Positions 33,087 to 43,172 are shown, numbered from the stretch's first letter. The stretch: DNA of 64,000 nt from CBDCFL01 sp965216135 (GCA_965216135.1 CBDCFL010000018.1:1-64000), one strand, 5' to 3'. A program made the numbers and translations. The notes: generated by a model from the letters alone, not told the origin.

Positions 33087-34334
33087 ATGTCGCCCAAGGA
33101 TACCGCCGAATTGTCCCGCTTTCACTGGGACGACCCGTTCCTGTTTGAAGACCAGCTGGATGAAGATGAACGCATGCTGCGCGACGCGGCGCGTGAGTTT
33201 GCCCAGACCCATCTGCAGCCGCGTGTGACCCAGGCCTTTGCCGATGAGGTCGTCGCACCCGAGCTATTTGCCGAGATGGGTGGCGCGGGTCTGTTGGGTG
33301 TGACGCTGCCGGAAGAGTTCGGCGGGCTGGGTGCGAGCTATGTGGCTTACGGCCTAATCGCGCGCGAAATTGACCGGATCGACAGCGGCTATCGTTCGAT
33401 GATGTCCGTGCAAAGTTCGCTCGTGTGTTATCCGATCCACGCTTATGGGTCTGACGAACAGCGGCAGAAATACCTGCCCGGACTTGCGTCCGGACAGCTT
33501 ATCGGTTGTTTTGGATTGACCGAGCCGGATGCCGGCTCTGATCCGGGCTCGATGCGCACGCGGGCGGAAAAAACCGCCAACGGTTACCGGATTACCGGGT
33601 CAAAGATGTGGATTTCCAACGCGCCGATTGCCGATGTATTCATCGTCTGGGCGAAATCGGACGCGCATGACGGCAAGATACGCGGGTTTGTGCTTGAAAA
33701 GGGCGCAGACGGTCTGTCGGCGCCAAAGATAGAAGGCAAGATGAGCCTGCGAACTTCGGTCACCGGTGAGATCGTGATGGAGGGCGTTGAGGTCGGCGAA
33801 GACGCGCTGTTGGCGAATGTCGAAGGCCTGAAAGGCCCCTTTGGCTGTCTCAACCGGGCGCGTTACGGCATTGCCTGGGGCGCGATGGGCGTGGCCGAGG
33901 CTTGCTGGCACGCCGCACGTCAATATGGGCTGGATCGCAAACAATTCGGCAGGCCGCTTGCGCAGACCCAGCTCTTTCAGAAAAAACTCGCCGATATGCA
34001 GACCGAAATCGCGCTTGGCCTGCAGGCGGCTCTGCGCGTCGGCCGCTTGATGGACCAGGGACAGGCCGCCGCGGAAATGATCAGCCTGATCAAACGCAAC
34101 AATTGCGGCAAAGCGCTGGAGATTGCGCGGCTTGCCCGCGATATGCACGGTGGCAACGGCATCGCGCTCGATTTTCAGGTGATCCGGCACATGCTGAACC
34201 TGGAGACCGTAAACACCTATGAAGGCACCCATGACGTGCACGCACTGATCCTGGGACGCGCCCAAACCGGACTGCAGGCGTTTTTTGACACTGCTCTGAG
34301 GGATCAGGCGCGCTCAATTGCCCTTAAGCGATGA
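33087..34334 (+). CDS. gcdH: Glutaryl-CoA dehydrogenase-like acyl-CoA dehydrogenase
   Basis: This FAD enzyme oxidises and decarboxylates glutaryl-CoA to crotonyl-CoA in lysine and tryptophan breakdown. The 415-residue protein has GCFGLTEPDAGSDPGSMRTR and the substrate-loop WISNAPIADVFIVWAK, typical of GcdH, and the catalytic Glu in NTYEGTHDVHALILGR near the C-terminus. Start ATG 33087 is chosen because the longer frame runs through the divergent xdhC promoter. It is intact. Confidence 0.93.
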   Translation: MSPKDTAELSRFHWDDPFLFEDQLDEDERMLRDAAREFAQTHLQPRVTQAFADEVVAPELFAEMGGAGLLGVTLPEEFGGLGASYVAYGLIAREIDRIDSGYRSMMSVQSSLVCYPIHAYGSDEQRQKYLPGLASGQLIGCFGLTEPDAGSDPGSMRTRAEKTANGYRITGSKMWISNAPIADVFIVWAKSDAHDGKIRGFVLEKGADGLSAPKIEGKMSLRTSVTGEIVMEGVEVGEDALLANVEGLKGPFGCLNRARYGIAWGAMGVAEACWHAARQYGLDRKQFGRPLAQTQLFQKKLADMQTEIALGLQAALRVGRLMDQGQAAAEMISLIKRNNCGKALEIARLARDMHGGNGIALDFQVIRHMLNLETVNTYEGTHDVHALILGRAQTGLQAFFDTALRDQARSIALKR

Positions 34335-34479
34335 TTGCATTAACCCTATGTGAAGGTCCCGGCGGCAAGACCGGGCCAGTTGAGGATATGCAGTTGTTTT
34401 TCATTTCACCGCCATATGTGGCGATCGGCGTGCAATCAGACCGGCGCTGCGGGGCGATGGAATTGCCCAATGGCTGCCC

Positions 34480-35541
34480 ATGAAGATCACTGCCATCACA
34501 TGCGTCAAGAACGAAGGGCCGTTCCTTTTGGAATGGGTCGCCTTTAACCGCGTCATCGGTGTGACCGATTTTCTCATCTATTCCAATGATTGCGATGATG
34601 GCACGGCTGAATTGCTGGACGCTCTGGCCACCGCCGGTCTGGTGGTGCATCTGCCTAATCCGGCGAAAGGGCGTAAATATCAGGTCGAAGCTCTGCGCGA
34701 TGCGCGCCGCCAGAATATCGCCAAGGACGCTGATTGGGTCTGGATCGCCGATGTCGATGAGTTCCTTAATATTCACGCGGGTGACGGCCAGATTTCCGAT
34801 CTGATCGCGGCTTGCGACGATCCGCAGGCGATCTCGGTTTCACATCAGCATTTTTCCAATTGCGGGATCGAGGGATTTGCAGACGAACCGGTGATCGCGC
34901 AGTTCGACCGATCGCACAATCCCGACATCTGGTGCGACAGGTTGGAAATTGAGGTCAAAACCTTGTTCAGGCCCGATCTGCCCAGCAATTACTGGGGCGC
35001 GCATCGGCCTTTCCTAAGCGAACATGCCGCCCTGCGGCCAAGACTTCTGCGCTGGAGCGACGGATCGGGGCGTAGGGTTCCGCATGGATTTCTGCTGAAC
35101 CTCGGCGAAAAAAGACGGTTTGGCTTTCGTGCCCAGGGCGCACGCCGGCACGCCACGCTCAATCATTATCCCCTGCGTTCGGTTGACAGCTATCTGGTCA
35201 AGGCCGATCGGGGCGACGTAAACCGCGATTTTCGGGCATTTGACGACACCTATTGGTGCGAACGAAACGATGACGGGTATGGTGACCGGTCCATTCAGAA
35301 ATATCTGCCCCGATTGCGCGCTGAAATGAAGCGCCTCAGGGCATTGCCGCAGATAGGCAAGCTGCATGAGGTTTGCGTGCAGCGCCACGGCGACAAACTG
35401 GCCCAATTGATAGCCAACCCGGAATTCGCGCGCCTGCGCAAACAACTTGTCGATGCACCGCGCCTGCCCCCGGCAGAGCTGGCGCTGAACAAGCAGCTTG
35501 ATCGCGGATTTGCACCGGTCTCCGGCGCACCGGCGATCTGA
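34480..35541 (+). CDS. DUF-type glycosyltransferase family 2 protein
   Basis: This 353-residue protein belongs to the Glyco_tranf_2_4 group: CVKNEGPFLLEWVAFNRVIG, FLIYSNDCDDGT and the metal-binding DVDEFLNI (DxD) motif near residue 95. Such enzymes transfer sugars to surface polymers; the acceptor is unknown. It is the first of a tightly overlapping set; its TGA stop shares bases with the next ATG (TGATG at 35539-35543). Confidence 0.88.
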   Translation: MKITAITCVKNEGPFLLEWVAFNRVIGVTDFLIYSNDCDDGTAELLDALATAGLVVHLPNPAKGRKYQVEALRDARRQNIAKDADWVWIADVDEFLNIHAGDGQISDLIAACDDPQAISVSHQHFSNCGIEGFADEPVIAQFDRSHNPDIWCDRLEIEVKTLFRPDLPSNYWGAHRPFLSEHAALRPRLLRWSDGSGRRVPHGFLLNLGEKRRFGFRAQGARRHATLNHYPLRSVDSYLVKADRGDVNRDFRAFDDTYWCERNDDGYGDRSIQKYLPRLRAEMKRLRALPQIGKLHEVCVQRHGDKLAQLIANPEFARLRKQLVDAPRLPPAELALNKQLDRGFAPVSGAPAI

Positions 35542-37896
35542 TGCGCATCTGGTTGCATATCGGTCTGCCGCATTGCGGCGCAGAGCGGCTGCAATTCGTG
35601 CTGGACGAAAAACGCGCCGCGCTGGCCAAGCGCGGTATTCTGGTGCCGCGCGCGGCGGGGCGTCTCAACGACACCCGGCTGTTCATGGCGGTAGCTGATC
35701 CGGATCACATAGACCCGCTTCGCTGGCAACGCGGCCACAAGACAGCGGATGCTCAGACGCGGCTGCGCGATGATCTGCACAAAAATCTCGCCGCGGAAAT
35801 AGCCTCGGCAAACCCTGAAGCAATGATCCTGTCCGCCTCGCAGCTGTCGGCCTCACTGTCGACCAGTTCCGAACTGACCCGCCTGCGCGACTTTCTGGGT
35901 CACTATTCAAGCGACATCCGCATTGTCGCGCATCTTGATGAGCCCGCGCGGGTACTGGCACGATTTTACGCCGACCAGATTCTCGAAGGCCGAACATCCG
36001 GCCTTGAGGCCGAGTTGAAACTGGCCGCATCGCCAGATTGGTTTGCAGACGCCTGGGGCAGCGCAGACAAGGCCGATCCGGCGCTCAATATCATGCCGGA
36101 AATTCAATCACCGCCATTTTGGCCGGATTATCAGGCCCTTATTGAGCACTGGGGCGCGGTTTTCGGTCCCGAAAATGTAGTCCTGCGCGCCTACGATCCG
36201 GCACGCTTTGGCTCTGAGCGGATCACCGATGAAGTTCGCGAGGCGTTCGACATCGATTTCTCCTTAGGTCGGGTGTCCGCGTCTGAGGACGAAGCACAGC
36301 CCTCGGCGGCGCTGGTATCGCGGGCGCGGCAACTGAACGGGCTTTTCGACCAGGCGATGCGATCGCGCAGGATAATTCCGCGGCAGTTGCGGCGGCGGCT
36401 GTTTTCCCATCTCGACATCGACGGCGCGCCGATTGATCCCGCCAGCCTCGGCGTGGTGTCAAAACGCTTTGCCACGGCAAACAAATCGCTCGCCGGCCAG
36501 GATGCCCAATTGCGCTTAGCGCTCAAACCTGATCGCGCTAAAAAGGGTTGGGTCGAGGCCGATCCGGGCCAGGGCTTTCGCGCCACGCAATACATGGCCG
36601 GCAACAGCCGCGCATTGACGAAGCGACGCTGGCCGAACGGGCGGCAATCGGTGCGGCGATCCAAAAAGACCAGCTTCCAAAGCAAAATCGCCCACCCCCC
36701 CGCAGACCACCTTGTCGCCTGCGGCGCGCGAACTGATGCCTGCCGGCACCATCGAGAATTTCGAAAAGTTAAAATCCTCCCGGTTCGCCCCCCACAACCG
36801 CATTGGCCACATCAACGAAGAAGACCTTGCCGCCCAATATTATCCCATGCCGCCGCGCCAACTTGCAGAAGGATCAACGGGCAATGTCCTGATCGCCTGT
36901 ATGAAAAACGAAGGCCCGTATATTGTCGAATGGGTTGCTTATCACCGCGCGATAGGGATCGACAATTTCGTGATCTACACCAATGGCTGCGAAGACGGCA
37001 CTGATGAGATATTGCAGCGTTTGCAGGCGCTGGGGGTCGTGCAATTTCGCGATTACAACGAATGGCGCGGCAATTCTCCTCAGCAATTCGCGCTGAACCA
37101 GTCGCTGAAAGAAGACGTGGTAAAAAACGCCGACTGGATCACCCATATCGACGCGGATGAGTTTATCAACGTGCGCATGGGCAACGGCACGATCCCGGAA
37201 TTTCTGGCCGCATTGCCCGAGGCGACGAATATTGCCATGACCTGGCGACTTTTCGGCAATAACGGCATCACCGGTTATCAGGACAAACCGGTTATCGAGC
37301 AGTTTGATACCTGCGCGCCCAAATATTGCCCGAAACCCCACACCGTCTGGGGGTTCAAGACGATGTTCAAGAACATCGGTGCCTACGAAAAAATCTCGGG
37401 CCACCGGCCCAACAAGTTGCGCGAAAATGCGCGCGACAAGGTGCACTGGTTTAACGGCTCCGGTCAGCCTATGGGCGAAGCCGTCAAGGAAAGGGGCTGG
37501 CGATCAGAGGTCAAATCGATCGGCTATGACCTGATCCAGCTCAATCACTATGCTCTGCGCTCGGCCGAAAGCTTCATGATCAAGCGTCAGCGCGGCCGCG
37601 CCCTGCATGTTGATCGCTCTATCGGGCTGAATTACTGGATCCGCATGGATTGGTCCGACCTCAAAGACCAGACAATCCAGCGCAACCGGACACGCCTGCA
37701 CGCCGAGATGGATCGCCTGTTTGAGGACCGTGAACTCAAGCAACTGCACGCCCGCTCAGTTGCCTGGCATCACGCCAAGGCGGCGGAATTGCACGGTGAC
37801 CCCGAGTTCAGCGCGCTTTATCGCCAGGCACTGGAAACGCGGCTGGCCCCGATCGAGCGGGTGGCTTTCGCGCTGGCGCTGGATGTGGATAATTGA
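35541..37896 (+). pseudogene. Sulfotransferase-like / glycosyltransferase fusion with two frameshifts
   Basis: The N-terminal part (from ATG 35541, MRIWLHIGLPHCGAERLQFV) is a Roseobacter sulfotransferase-like module whose phosphate loop is degenerate (LPHCGAER in place of PKTGTT). The C-terminal part (HNRIGHINEEDLAAQYYPMP, VLIACMKNEGPYIVEWVAYH, THIDADEFINVRMG) is a full glycosyltransferase of the same family as its neighbours. One base appears lost near 36610 (MAGNSR then RIDEATLAERAAIG) and another in the C7 run at 36695-36701 (NRPPP then PQTTLSPAARELM); with both corrected a single frame of about 785 residues results. As read, the halves could be made separately, the second from a TTG near 36712 or a later start. 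Confidence 0.75.
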
Positions 37897-38852
37897 TGCG
37901 GATGCTCGCCGTTCTGTGCGTCAGGAACGAAGGCGCGTTTCTGCTGGAATGGCTGGCCCATCATCGCGTGGTCGGGTTTACCGATTTTCTGATCCTGTCC
38001 AATGATTGCGATGACGGAACCGACGCGATGCTCGACCGGCTCGCGGCAATGGGCGAGATTGCCCATCTGCCCAATCCTGCCCCCCATAATGGCGGTGTGC
38101 AATGGGCCGCGCTCAAACGTGCGGGCGATCATCCGCTGGTTAAACGCGCGCGCTGGATCATGGCTTTCGATGTCGACGAATTCGTCAATATCCACGTCGG
38201 CGATCACAGGTTGGCCGATCTGCTGCAAACACTGCCCGAGGCCACGGCCATCCCCCTGACATGGCGGCTGTTCGGCAATCCAGGCATCACCCGTTTTGTG
38301 GACGAACCGATAACCGCCCAGTTCAAGCGCGCCGCGCCCAAGGTCATGTTCTGGCCCTGGCGCGCGGCGATGTTCAAAACGCTATTCAAAAACGATGGCA
38401 CGTACGCAAAACTGGGCGTCCACCGGCCACAAAAGCCGGACAGCTCGCGACTGCCCAAGGCCCGCTGGTTTGACGGTTCCGGCCGCGAGATGGCCGACAA
38501 GTTCAAACGCCAACAGACTTTTTCGCCGTTTGGTCAGGACAGCTACCAGCTTGCCCAGCTCAACCACTACCCGCTTGGTGCGATGCAAAGTTTTATTATC
38601 AAGCGCGATCGCGGGCGGGCGGTTCATGCGCTGGACCGGCTGGGCATGTCCTATTGGGTTGAGCGAAACTGGTGCGATGATGTGGACACCAGCATTGGTG
38701 CGCTGGCAAACCAATCGCAAGCCGAGCTGGCCCGTCTGAAAGCGGATGTGCAGCTGAGCGGACTGCACGACACCGCCGTAGCCTGGCGCCACGAGCGGTT
38801 CATTTCTCTGATGGCCGAGGAAGAAAATCGTGCGCTTTTCGGCGGTTGCTGA
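37896..38852 (+). CDS. DUF-type glycosyltransferase family 2 protein
   Basis: The protein has 318 residues and is closely related to the C-terminal half of the preceding gene and to 34480-35541: CVRNEGAFLLEWLAHHRVVG, FLILSNDCDDGT, MAFDVDEFVNIHVGDH (DxD), LTWRLFGNPGITRF and LNHYPLGAMQSFIIKRDRGR. Its ATG (37896) overlaps the previous stop as TGATG, and its own stop overlaps the next ATG in the same way, so the genes are translated as a chain. Confidence 0.9.
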   Translation: MRMLAVLCVRNEGAFLLEWLAHHRVVGFTDFLILSNDCDDGTDAMLDRLAAMGEIAHLPNPAPHNGGVQWAALKRAGDHPLVKRARWIMAFDVDEFVNIHVGDHRLADLLQTLPEATAIPLTWRLFGNPGITRFVDEPITAQFKRAAPKVMFWPWRAAMFKTLFKNDGTYAKLGVHRPQKPDSSRLPKARWFDGSGREMADKFKRQQTFSPFGQDSYQLAQLNHYPLGAMQSFIIKRDRGRAVHALDRLGMSYWVERNWCDDVDTSIGALANQSQAELARLKADVQLSGLHDTAVAWRHERFISLMAEEENRALFGGC

Positions 38853-38938
38853 TGACACCGCCGTCGCGCGCGCTCACAATCGACGAGGCGCGCGATCTCT
38901 TCGCGCGCGCACAATCCCGGGCGAAACCGACGGACTAA
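38852..38938 (+). CDS. 28-codon frame coupled to the glycosyltransferase genes
   Basis: ATG 38852 overlaps the previous stop (TGATG). The frame codes MTPPSRALTIDEARDLFARA and eight more residues, and ends at TAA 38936-38938, which is also the target duplication of IS630 type A copy 3. It may be a true tiny gene, or the start of a longer one that mutated before the insertion. Confidence 0.4.
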   Translation: MTPPSRALTIDEARDLFARAQSRAKPTD

Positions 38939-40100
38939 TACCAGCGGCATTTAACATTGACCGATATGGGCCCATTTTCGCATTCCGATTGATGTGATGG
39001 TTTCGGGCTGTGCGATGAGCTTGTTCCAAGCTTCGCATCCAGCATCGACGATGGCATTGTAGTCTTCGAACACGCGGTTGGAGAGCCAATTGGCGCGCAA
39101 GTACTGCCAGATATTTTCCACCGGGTTCAGTTCCGGAGCGCGCGATGGCAGCAGGATGATGGTGAGGTTCTTCGGGACTTTGAGTTTGCCGGTGGTGTGC
39201 CATCCGGCCCGATCCATCAGCACAACCGCATGGGCCTTTCGGGCGACGTGGCGGCTGATCTCGTCGAGATGCATCTGCATGGCTTGCGCGTCCGCCCAAG
39301 GCAGCATGAGCGCCGCCCCCTTGCCGTGAGCCGGACAGATGGCGCCGAACAGATAGGCGTTGTGATAGCGCTGATCGGCCGGCTGGCGGGGGCGCGTGCC
39401 CTTTCTCGCCCACAGGCGCGTCAGGCCATTCTTCTGGCCAAGGCGTGCTTCGTCCTGGAACCAGATCTCCACCGGCGTTCCCGCTGGCAGGTCAGCTATA
39501 TGCACCTGGAGCGTGTCGGCGAAGTTTTTTTTAAACGCCTCGATGATCCGCTTATCCTGCCTGGGATGCTGCGGGCGGGCGCTGATATGGGCAAAGCCCA
39601 GTTCGCCAAGCAGTCTGGATATCCCGCGCTCGGAATAGATGACGCCAAAGCGCGCCTCGATCACCCGCTTCAGGTCGATCCGCCGCCAGCGGACAACCCC
39701 GTCCACCGCCGGATCGGGGCCGGTCTCGACAATCTCGCCAAGTTCTTTCATCTGGACATCGCTCAGGTAGCGCGTCCGGCCCGCGCCCTTGCGGTTGGTG
39801 AGGCCATCCGGTCCCTCTTCGTTGAACCGGTGAACCCAGTCCCGCAGGGTTTGGCGATCCATCCCACCGATCCTTGCGGCCTCTCCACGGCGCATGCCAT
39901 CGTAGACCGCCGCAAGAGACAACAGACGGCGGCTCTGCCGGGCATCCTTGCAACGGCTGGCGAGTTTACGAAGGTGGCGGGCATCAAAGTCGCGACGAAG
40001 CGGAACACTGGCTGGCATGGCGATCCTCCTTTGCCAACCTTGAATCAGATCAAAACCGATTTGGGAATCCCCACAGAGTCAGAAATTGATGCCGTTGGTA
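38939..40100 (-). mobile_element. IS630-family element type A, copy 3
   Basis: The element is 1162 bp, apparently identical to the copies at 9433 and 12292, with TAA duplications at 38936-38938 and 40101-40103. Confidence 0.95.
38951..40018 (-). CDS. IS630-family transposase (type A, copy 3)
   Basis: This intact 355-residue transposase is identical in translation to the other two type A copies. Its simple flanking duplication shows this copy arose by ordinary transposition. Confidence 0.95.
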   Translation of the reverse strand: MPASVPLRRDFDARHLRKLASRCKDARQSRRLLSLAAVYDGMRRGEAARIGGMDRQTLRDWVHRFNEEGPDGLTNRKGAGRTRYLSDVQMKELGEIVETGPDPAVDGVVRWRRIDLKRVIEARFGVIYSERGISRLLGELGFAHISARPQHPRQDKRIIEAFKKNFADTLQVHIADLPAGTPVEIWFQDEARLGQKNGLTRLWARKGTRPRQPADQRYHNAYLFGAICPAHGKGAALMLPWADAQAMQMHLDEISRHVARKAHAVVLMDRAGWHTTGKLKVPKNLTIILLPSRAPELNPVENIWQYLRANWLSNRVFEDYNAIVDAGCEAWNKLIAQPETITSIGMRKWAHIGQC

Positions 40101-40253
40101 TAATTCCAGCCCCGCGACAATCGGCCGTCGTCTGTGGCAAATGCCCGGCTTGGCGTGGTTATCTTCATTGCACGGCGGGACCGGGCGGCATTAGAATTGC
40201 CAGATAGCCCAAGGCGACACCAACGTCGCGGCAATCCGGGGCCGTTTGCAGCA

Positions 40254-41228
40254 ATGACAAGCCAGAATGTCACCAAGTTGATCGATCCCGCGCTTGGCCT
40301 TGGTCTGGCCGACTGGCTGGACCGGGTCGAGGACATCGCCCTTGAGCGCGGCGATTTTGAGCCGCTGGGCCCGGATCATACGGCGATACTGATTAACGGC
40401 GGCCGACAGCTGTTGGTAACATTTGAAAAAGTCGACACAATCCGCGGCCAGGTCAATCAGGATGTTCCCCACGGCTGGCGCCTGGCCGAGGGGCACGGTT
40501 GGTCGCAGTTATGTATTTTGGGCCACGGCCAAACCTGGTTTAGGAATCGCGCCATCTACCAGTATTTCGACCAGCTGATCGACACCGGCTTTTTCGACAA
40601 TTACGACAACGTGGTCTTTTACGGTGCCGAAAGCTGTGGTTACGCGGCTGCCGCCTATTCTGTGGCAGCTCCGGGTGCCACCGTGATCGCGATTAGCCCG
40701 CAGGCCACGCTTGATCTGCGCCGCACCGAATGGGACAACCGTTTTGCATCGGCGCGTCGCCTAGATTTCACCGACAGATACGGGTTCGCACCGGCCATGC
40801 TCGATGCTGCCAAGCGCGCCTTCGTGTTTTACGATCCCAATGAGGCCTTTGACGCGATGCACGCGGCTTTGTTTGAGGCTGCCCATGTCTCGCGCATTCG
40901 CTGCACTCACTTCGACACGCAAATCGAATTGTATTTGCGTCAGATGGACGTGCTTGAAGGGCTGATCCTGCTGGCCATGCACGACCGGCTGAACGCCGAT
41001 GCCGCCGCCAAGGCGCTTCGGCAACGGCGCAATTATGTGCCCTATCTCAGGCGGCTTTTGGCTGCCGTTGAAGCGCGTGATCGCCCGTATCTGACCGGTC
41101 TGATGTGCCGCTCGGTGCTGACCCGGATCAACGCGCCGCGGTTTCGCAGGCAACTTGCGCTGGCCGAACAGAGCCTTGCCGCCCAGGGCCGCGCGCTGCC
41201 CCGCGCCCGGTTCGCGGCGATCGCGTAA
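40254..41228 (+). CDS. Roseobacter protein often labelled PAPS reductase; hydrolase-like
   Basis: The protein has 324 residues. Homologues in Roseobacters commonly carry the name phosphoadenosine phosphosulfate reductase, but no such signature is present here (no P-loop SGGKDS-type motif, no C-terminal ECGLH). Instead VVFYGAESCGYAAAAYSVAA, placed after a strand, resembles the nucleophile elbow of an alpha/beta hydrolase, and GATVIAISPQATLD follows. The start at ATG 40254 is chosen; an open extension upstream to 40134 is doubtful. It follows the glycosyltransferase cluster and may act on the same surface polymer. Function is not established. Confidence 0.7.
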   Translation: MTSQNVTKLIDPALGLGLADWLDRVEDIALERGDFEPLGPDHTAILINGGRQLLVTFEKVDTIRGQVNQDVPHGWRLAEGHGWSQLCILGHGQTWFRNRAIYQYFDQLIDTGFFDNYDNVVFYGAESCGYAAAAYSVAAPGATVIAISPQATLDLRRTEWDNRFASARRLDFTDRYGFAPAMLDAAKRAFVFYDPNEAFDAMHAALFEAAHVSRIRCTHFDTQIELYLRQMDVLEGLILLAMHDRLNADAAAKALRQRRNYVPYLRRLLAAVEARDRPYLTGLMCRSVLTRINAPRFRRQLALAEQSLAAQGRALPRARFAAIA

Positions 41229-41282
41229 GTTCGCTCGAAGGCTCTGGTGCCGGGGTGCGGATTTGTGTAACCGCCGGTCACG

Positions 41283-42323
41283 ATGACCCGGACGCTGACA
41301 ATCACCAGGCCCGACGACTGGCATCTGCACCTGCGCGACGGCGCGATGCTGCGGGCGGTTTTGCCCGAAAGTGCGCGCCATTTCGCGCGTGCCATCATCA
41401 TGCCCAATCTGGTTCCGCCGATTGCGACCGCCGCGCAGGCGGCCCAATACCGCGACCGCATCCTTGCGGCCCTGCCCGAGGGCGCGGAATTCGAACCGCT
41501 GATGACGCTGTATCTGACCGAGGACACCGATCCTGACGATGTTTCGCGCGCCGCAGCCTCCGGTTTGATCAGGTGCGTCAAACTATACCCCGCTGGCGCG
41601 ACCACCAATTCCGCCAGCGGCGTGTGCGATTTCGACAAGGTGCGCCCGGTGCTTGAGCGGATGGCCGAGATCGGGCTGATCCTTTGCGTGCATGGCGAAG
41701 TGGCTGACCCGCAGGTCGATATTTTCGACCGCGAGGCGGTTTTTATCGACCAGGTACTTGACCCGCTTCGCCGCGCCACTCCGCGCTTGCGGGTGGTCAT
41801 GGAACATATCACCACCGCTGAAGGTGTGGCCTACGTCGCCACCGGCGGCGGCGATCTAGCCGGCACGATTACCGCGCATCATTTGATCATCAACCGCAAT
41901 CATATTCTGGCGGGCGGGATTAGGCCGCATTATTACTGTTTGCCGGTGGCAAAACGCGAGACGCACCGCCTGGCGCTGCTGGAGGCTGCGACCTCTGGCG
42001 CGCCGGATTACTTTTTTGGCAGCGACAGCGCCCCCCATATTGACCCGCTGAAAGAACATGCTTGCGGGTGCGCAGGCTGCTTCACCGCGACAAATTGCCT
42101 GAGTCTGCTGGCGGAAGTGTTTGAGGCTGCCGGCGCGCTCGACCGGCTTGAGGCGTTTACCAGCCTGAACGGTCCGAAATTCTACCGGTTACCCGCAAAT
42201 ACGGCGACGATCACGCTGACCAAAACAGGGCCGGTCACTTACCCTGGCAAAATCGAAACACCTGATGGTCCGGTGACGGTATTTGCGCCTGGATTTCCGC
42301 TTCATTGGCAGGTCGCGCCATGA
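41283..42323 (+). CDS. pyrC: Dihydroorotase
   Basis: PyrC cyclises carbamoyl-aspartate to dihydroorotate in pyrimidine synthesis. The 346-residue protein is a class II (PyrC) type: DDWHLHLRDG with the HxH zinc ligands near residue 14, the bridging lysine region CVKLYPAGATTNS, CVHGEV, and FGSDSAPH near residue 250. It is intact, ahead of pyrE in the same orientation, as often in Rhodobacterales. Confidence 0.96.
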   Translation: MTRTLTITRPDDWHLHLRDGAMLRAVLPESARHFARAIIMPNLVPPIATAAQAAQYRDRILAALPEGAEFEPLMTLYLTEDTDPDDVSRAAASGLIRCVKLYPAGATTNSASGVCDFDKVRPVLERMAEIGLILCVHGEVADPQVDIFDREAVFIDQVLDPLRRATPRLRVVMEHITTAEGVAYVATGGGDLAGTITAHHLIINRNHILAGGIRPHYYCLPVAKRETHRLALLEAATSGAPDYFFGSDSAPHIDPLKEHACGCAGCFTATNCLSLLAEVFEAAGALDRLEAFTSLNGPKFYRLPANTATITLTKTGPVTYPGKIETPDGPVTVFAPGFPLHWQVAP

Positions 42324-42390
42324 TGTTTCTTCTTTTTGCAAATACTCTCGCCGAAGTCTGGGCAGGCGAAAATCCACCAAGGACGCCGCG

Positions 42391-43065
42391 ATGAACCCAA
42401 GCTCCTACCCGTCCAAAGAAGACATCGCGCGGCGCACCGCATCGATGTTGCTTGAGATCGGCGCGGTTGATTTCAATTCGGCCAAGCCGTTCATTCTCGC
42501 CTCCGGTCTGCCCTCGCCAACTTACGTTGATTGCCGCAAGCCAATCTCATTTCCCCGCATCCGATCTGAAATGATGGATTTTCTGGCCGTAACCGTGATG
42601 AGAGAGGCGGGCCCGGACGTCTTTGACAATATCGCCGGTGGCGAGACTGCCGGCATTCCCCTGGCCGCGCTGGTTGCCGAACGCCTTGAACTGCCGATGA
42701 CCTATGTGCGCAAAAAGCCCAAAGGATATGGCCGCAATGCCCGCATCGAAGGGGTGATGGGCGAGGGTCAGCGCGTGTTGCTGGTCGAAGACCTGACCAC
42801 TGACGGCGGCTCCAAGTTGTCCTTTGTCGAGGCGATTCGCCAAACCGGAGCGACCTGCGCCCATACTGCGGTCATTTTTTACTACGGAATATTCCCAGAA
42901 ACCGCAAAGATATTGGGCGATCATGGGGTTGCGCTTCACTGGCTTTGCACCTGGTGGGATGTGCTGGCTGTGGCCAGGGATCAAGGCGCATTTGACGCAA
43001 GCACGCTCGGCCAGGTTGAGGCCTTTCTGAGAGCCCCGCGCGACTGGCAGGCCGCCCATGCATAG
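42391..43065 (+). CDS. pyrE: Orotate phosphoribosyltransferase
   Basis: PyrE joins orotate to PRPP to make orotidine monophosphate. The 224-residue protein has the PRPP-binding VLLVEDLTTDGGSKL motif near residue 132 and the KPKGYGRNARIEG loop. Start ATG 42391 is 67 bp after pyrC; the upstream open frame is not supported. Confidence 0.96.
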   Translation: MNPSSYPSKEDIARRTASMLLEIGAVDFNSAKPFILASGLPSPTYVDCRKPISFPRIRSEMMDFLAVTVMREAGPDVFDNIAGGETAGIPLAALVAERLELPMTYVRKKPKGYGRNARIEGVMGEGQRVLLVEDLTTDGGSKLSFVEAIRQTGATCAHTAVIFYYGIFPETAKILGDHGVALHWLCTWWDVLAVARDQGAFDASTLGQVEAFLRAPRDWQAAHA

Positions 43066-43152
43066 GGCGGGTTTTCGCGCAAGCCGGTCTTGATTTTGCC
43101 GCAAGATATTGGTGCGTCGCTGACGACATCCACCAAGACTTGTGATAGATGC

Positions 43153-43172
43153 TTATCCACAGCCCATCCACA
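43153..43172 (+). promoter_or_regulatory. DnaA-box-like sites upstream of dnaB
   Basis: TTATCCACA at 43153-43161 matches the DnaA-box consensus exactly and CCATCCACA at 43164-43172 matches 7 of 9, in the same orientation, about 70-90 bp before the dnaB start. DnaA control of dnaB is inferred. Confidence 0.55.
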
